Of a stretch of 7,497 nucleotides of DNA, positions 6,401 to 7,497 are shown piece after piece; the first letter of the stretch is position 1; every line of letters begins with the position of its first letter. The notes beneath the pieces are model-generated. The model searched no databases. It saw only the letters and a list, made by a program, of their open reading frames with translations, and was not told the DNA's origin. Source of the DNA: Enteractinococcus sp. (GTDB taxonomy: Bacteria > Actinomycetota > Actinomycetes > Actinomycetales > Micrococcaceae); the NCBI GenBank assembly GCA_029267455.1, contig JAJUIX010000059.1, forward strand, positions 1-7,497, in the 5' to 3' direction. Both the position numbers and the translations under genes were made by a program.

Positions 6401-6430
6401 TTGGATATAACGAAATGATAACGCTACTAT
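6401..6430 (+). promoter_or_regulatory. Candidate promoter of the M23 peptidase gene
   Basis: TTGGAT (6401-6406) and TACTAT (6425-6430) are 18 bp apart in a locally AT-rich stretch and would start transcription about 35-40 nt before the ATG. TATAAC at 6406-6411 is an alternative -10. Both are weak matches. If either is right, the inverted-repeat cluster is upstream DNA rather than leader RNA. Confidence 0.25.
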
Positions 6431-6474
6431 GTAACTTGCTAATCAGATTTCCCCTCTCTTGGTAACCACTCTCT

Positions 6475-7338
6475 ATGACTGTTTCCGAATACCCCTCTCG
6501 CCGCGCGCTGCGTGAAGCAGCTGCAAAGAAAAAGCGCGGACGCAGCGCTACCATGATCACTGCTGGTGTTGCTGTTGCTGTCTCGTCGGCAGCCGTGACC
6601 TTTGGTGGAAACGCCGGCTCTGATGGGTCCGTATTTGCCTTCGGTGAGACCGCTCAAGCGGATGGAAATAATTCGTCGCTAGAGGTTACGCCACGACAGA
6701 CCACCGTCATTCCAGCTCCCATTACTGGCGGCGATGAGCGCGTCGTTGCCAAGATGACCGATGAGCTGGCAGCCTCTCAGGTTGGTCTAGGCCGTCTCTA
6801 CCAAGAAGGCGAAGGCGATGTAGCTGCTGGACAGTTGGCGGTAGCTCAAGCCCAGAACCCAGATAACGGTTCACTGAAATCATTACCTGGAAATCTCCAG
6901 ATGATTTATCCATCAGACTCGGTCCGGACGTCGTCGACATTTGGGATGCGCAGTAATCCGACCGGTGCTGGCTCCCAATTCCACGTCGGGACTGATTTCC
7001 CCGTGCCATCCGGTACTCCGGTGAAAGCCACTGAAGCAGGCACCGTGGTGTTTGCTGGTGTGCACAGCACCGGTGGGAATCGCGTGGAAATCGATCACGG
7101 CAACGGGGTTGTGACGGCCTACAGCCACAACTCTCAACTTAAAGTCAGCGTTGGCGACACGGTAGAGCAGGGCCAAACCATTGCGTCGGCCGGTTCTACC
7201 GGCAACTCGACGGGCCCTCACATCCACTACGAAATCAAAATCAACGATAAGTGGGTCGATCCCGAATACTATCTACCATCGCAATCCAACGGCGATGACG
7301 CTGACAAGCGCTTATATACCGTCTCAAGCGCCGACTAA
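6475..7338 (+). CDS. Membrane-anchored M23 (LytM-type) zinc metallopeptidase
   Basis: Cell-wall endopeptidase of family M23, expected to cut peptide cross-links of peptidoglycan outside the membrane. The 287 residues start with a basic cytoplasmic segment (RRALREAAAKKKRGR, 9-23), then one hydrophobic helix (about 25-45, signal anchor or uncleaved signal peptide), then a linker (about 46-145) with polar and Ala-rich stretches. The M23 domain runs about 145-268. Zinc ligands are His170 and Asp174 (HxxxD in FHVGTDF) and His251; His218 (AYSHN) and His249 (GPHIHYEI) are the usual catalytic histidines, so the site is complete. No SH3, LysM or coiled-coil domain is evident. The ATG opens directly on the basic segment, but no ribosome binding site precedes it, which is odd for a non-leaderless gene. 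It stands alone: aspA diverges upstream and a MarR-type gene converges downstream, with 19 bp between. Confidence 0.92.
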   Translation: MTVSEYPSRRALREAAAKKKRGRSATMITAGVAVAVSSAAVTFGGNAGSDGSVFAFGETAQADGNNSSLEVTPRQTTVIPAPITGGDERVVAKMTDELAASQVGLGRLYQEGEGDVAAGQLAVAQAQNPDNGSLKSLPGNLQMIYPSDSVRTSSTFGMRSNPTGAGSQFHVGTDFPVPSGTPVKATEAGTVVFAGVHSTGGNRVEIDHGNGVVTAYSHNSQLKVSVGDTVEQGQTIASAGSTGNSTGPHIHYEIKINDKWVDPEYYLPSQSNGDDADKRLYTVSSAD

Positions 7339-7357
7339 AGCCTGTAAGCCCTTCGAC

Positions 7358-7497
7358 TTACGATATCGGCAGGACGCGCTCTAGTAACGTTTTGAGCGCG
7401 TTATGATCCCGCCGGGACAACGAGGCCGTCAAGGCTTCTTCAACTCTGCGAACCCTGACGGCGGCTTGAGCATACAGTCGTCTGCCGTCCGCTGTGA
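7358..7497 (-). CDS. MarR-type transcriptional regulator, C-terminal end (cut by window edge)
   Basis: Only the last 45 residues are present, with the stop TAA at 7360-7358 and the frame open to the right edge. The sequence begins TADGRRLYAQAA and ends LKTLLERVLPIS. This matches the end of a MarR winged helix-turn-helix protein: the LTxxGR turn after the beta-wing, a long helix with VRRVEEAL, then LSRRDHNALKTLLERV, the last dimerisation helix. The DNA-binding helix is outside the window. MarR proteins repress exporter or stress genes and dissociate on binding aromatic ligands. The gene converges on the M23 gene. A 5-bp inverted repeat (GTAAG/CTTAC, 7344-7361) spans its stop codon but has no T-tract, so no terminator is called. 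Confidence 0.72.
   Translation of the reverse strand, partial: TADGRRLYAQAAVRVRRVEEALTASLSRRDHNALKTLLERVLPIS

Larger units (their letters stand above)
5868..6474. other. Intergenic region between divergent aspA and the M23 peptidase gene
   Basis: No convincing protein gene longer than a leader peptide lies in these 607 bp. The aspA side (5868-6060) has the possible leader ORF, two hairpins and one inverted repeat. The middle (6060-6200) has a perfect DnaA-box match and little else that I can name. The right part (6200-6474) becomes AT-rich and holds several nested inverted repeats before the peptidase gene. An 83-codon open frame (6116-6367) starts with TTG and has no family resemblance. Both flanking genes point outwards, so the region should hold two divergent promoters. 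Confidence 0.7.

Noticed and set aside
6200..6474. c-di-AMP (ydaO) riboswitch before the M23 gene
   Set aside because: Expected from gene context, but I could not find its conserved segments by eye; a covariance search would decide.
6100..6480. Replication origin, suggested by a DnaA box and nearby AT-rich DNA
   Set aside because: Only one perfect box is present, and none of dnaA, dnaN, parA/parB or plasmid rep genes is in the window.

Overview
The window looks like chromosomal DNA from a Gram-positive actinobacterium, most likely Micrococcales (Micrococcaceae-like). The basis is fairly GC-rich coding sequence, actinobacterial-looking protein sequences and a membrane-anchored M23 peptidase with an N-terminus full of Arg and Lys. 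Genus is an inference. I see no rRNA, tRNA, CRISPR array, insertion sequence or phage gene.

Layout, left to right. (1) 1-788, minus strand: the first 262 codons of a DHA2-type (EmrB/QacA-like) MFS exporter, cut by the window edge; an 18-bp perfect palindrome overlaps its ribosome binding site. (2) 881-1969, minus: a full-length agmatine deiminase (AguA/PPADF) homologue whose catalytic Asp, His and Cys positions, plus the His before the Cys, appear replaced by Arg, Tyr, Ala and Arg. It could be co-transcribed with the exporter downstream. (3) 2157-3527, plus, divergent from (2): a GlcD/D-lactate dehydrogenase type FAD-linked oxidase, followed almost without a gap by (4) 3538-4470, plus: a tandem-domain YdcZ (DUF606) DMT-superfamily membrane protein. 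(5) 4467-5867, minus: aspartate ammonia-lyase (aspA), converging on (4) so tightly that the two stop codons share one CTAG. (6) 5868-6474: a 607-bp stretch rich in inverted repeats. It holds a possible leader ORF and a hairpin in front of aspA, a lone perfect DnaA-box match, and a structured, AT-rich area in front of (7) 6475-7338, plus: a membrane-anchored M23 (LytM-type) peptidoglycan endopeptidase. (8) 7358-7497, minus: the C-terminal end of a MarR-type regulator, cut by the right edge.

The oxidase and YdcZ transporter form the clearest operon and may handle the same small hydroxy acid, though the sequence does not say which. AspA would release fumarate and ammonia from aspartate. The M23 enzyme acts outside the membrane on the cell wall. 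The most unusual items are the apparently inactivated agmatine deiminase, the palindrome over the exporter's ribosome binding site, and the leader ORF/hairpin arrangement before aspA.
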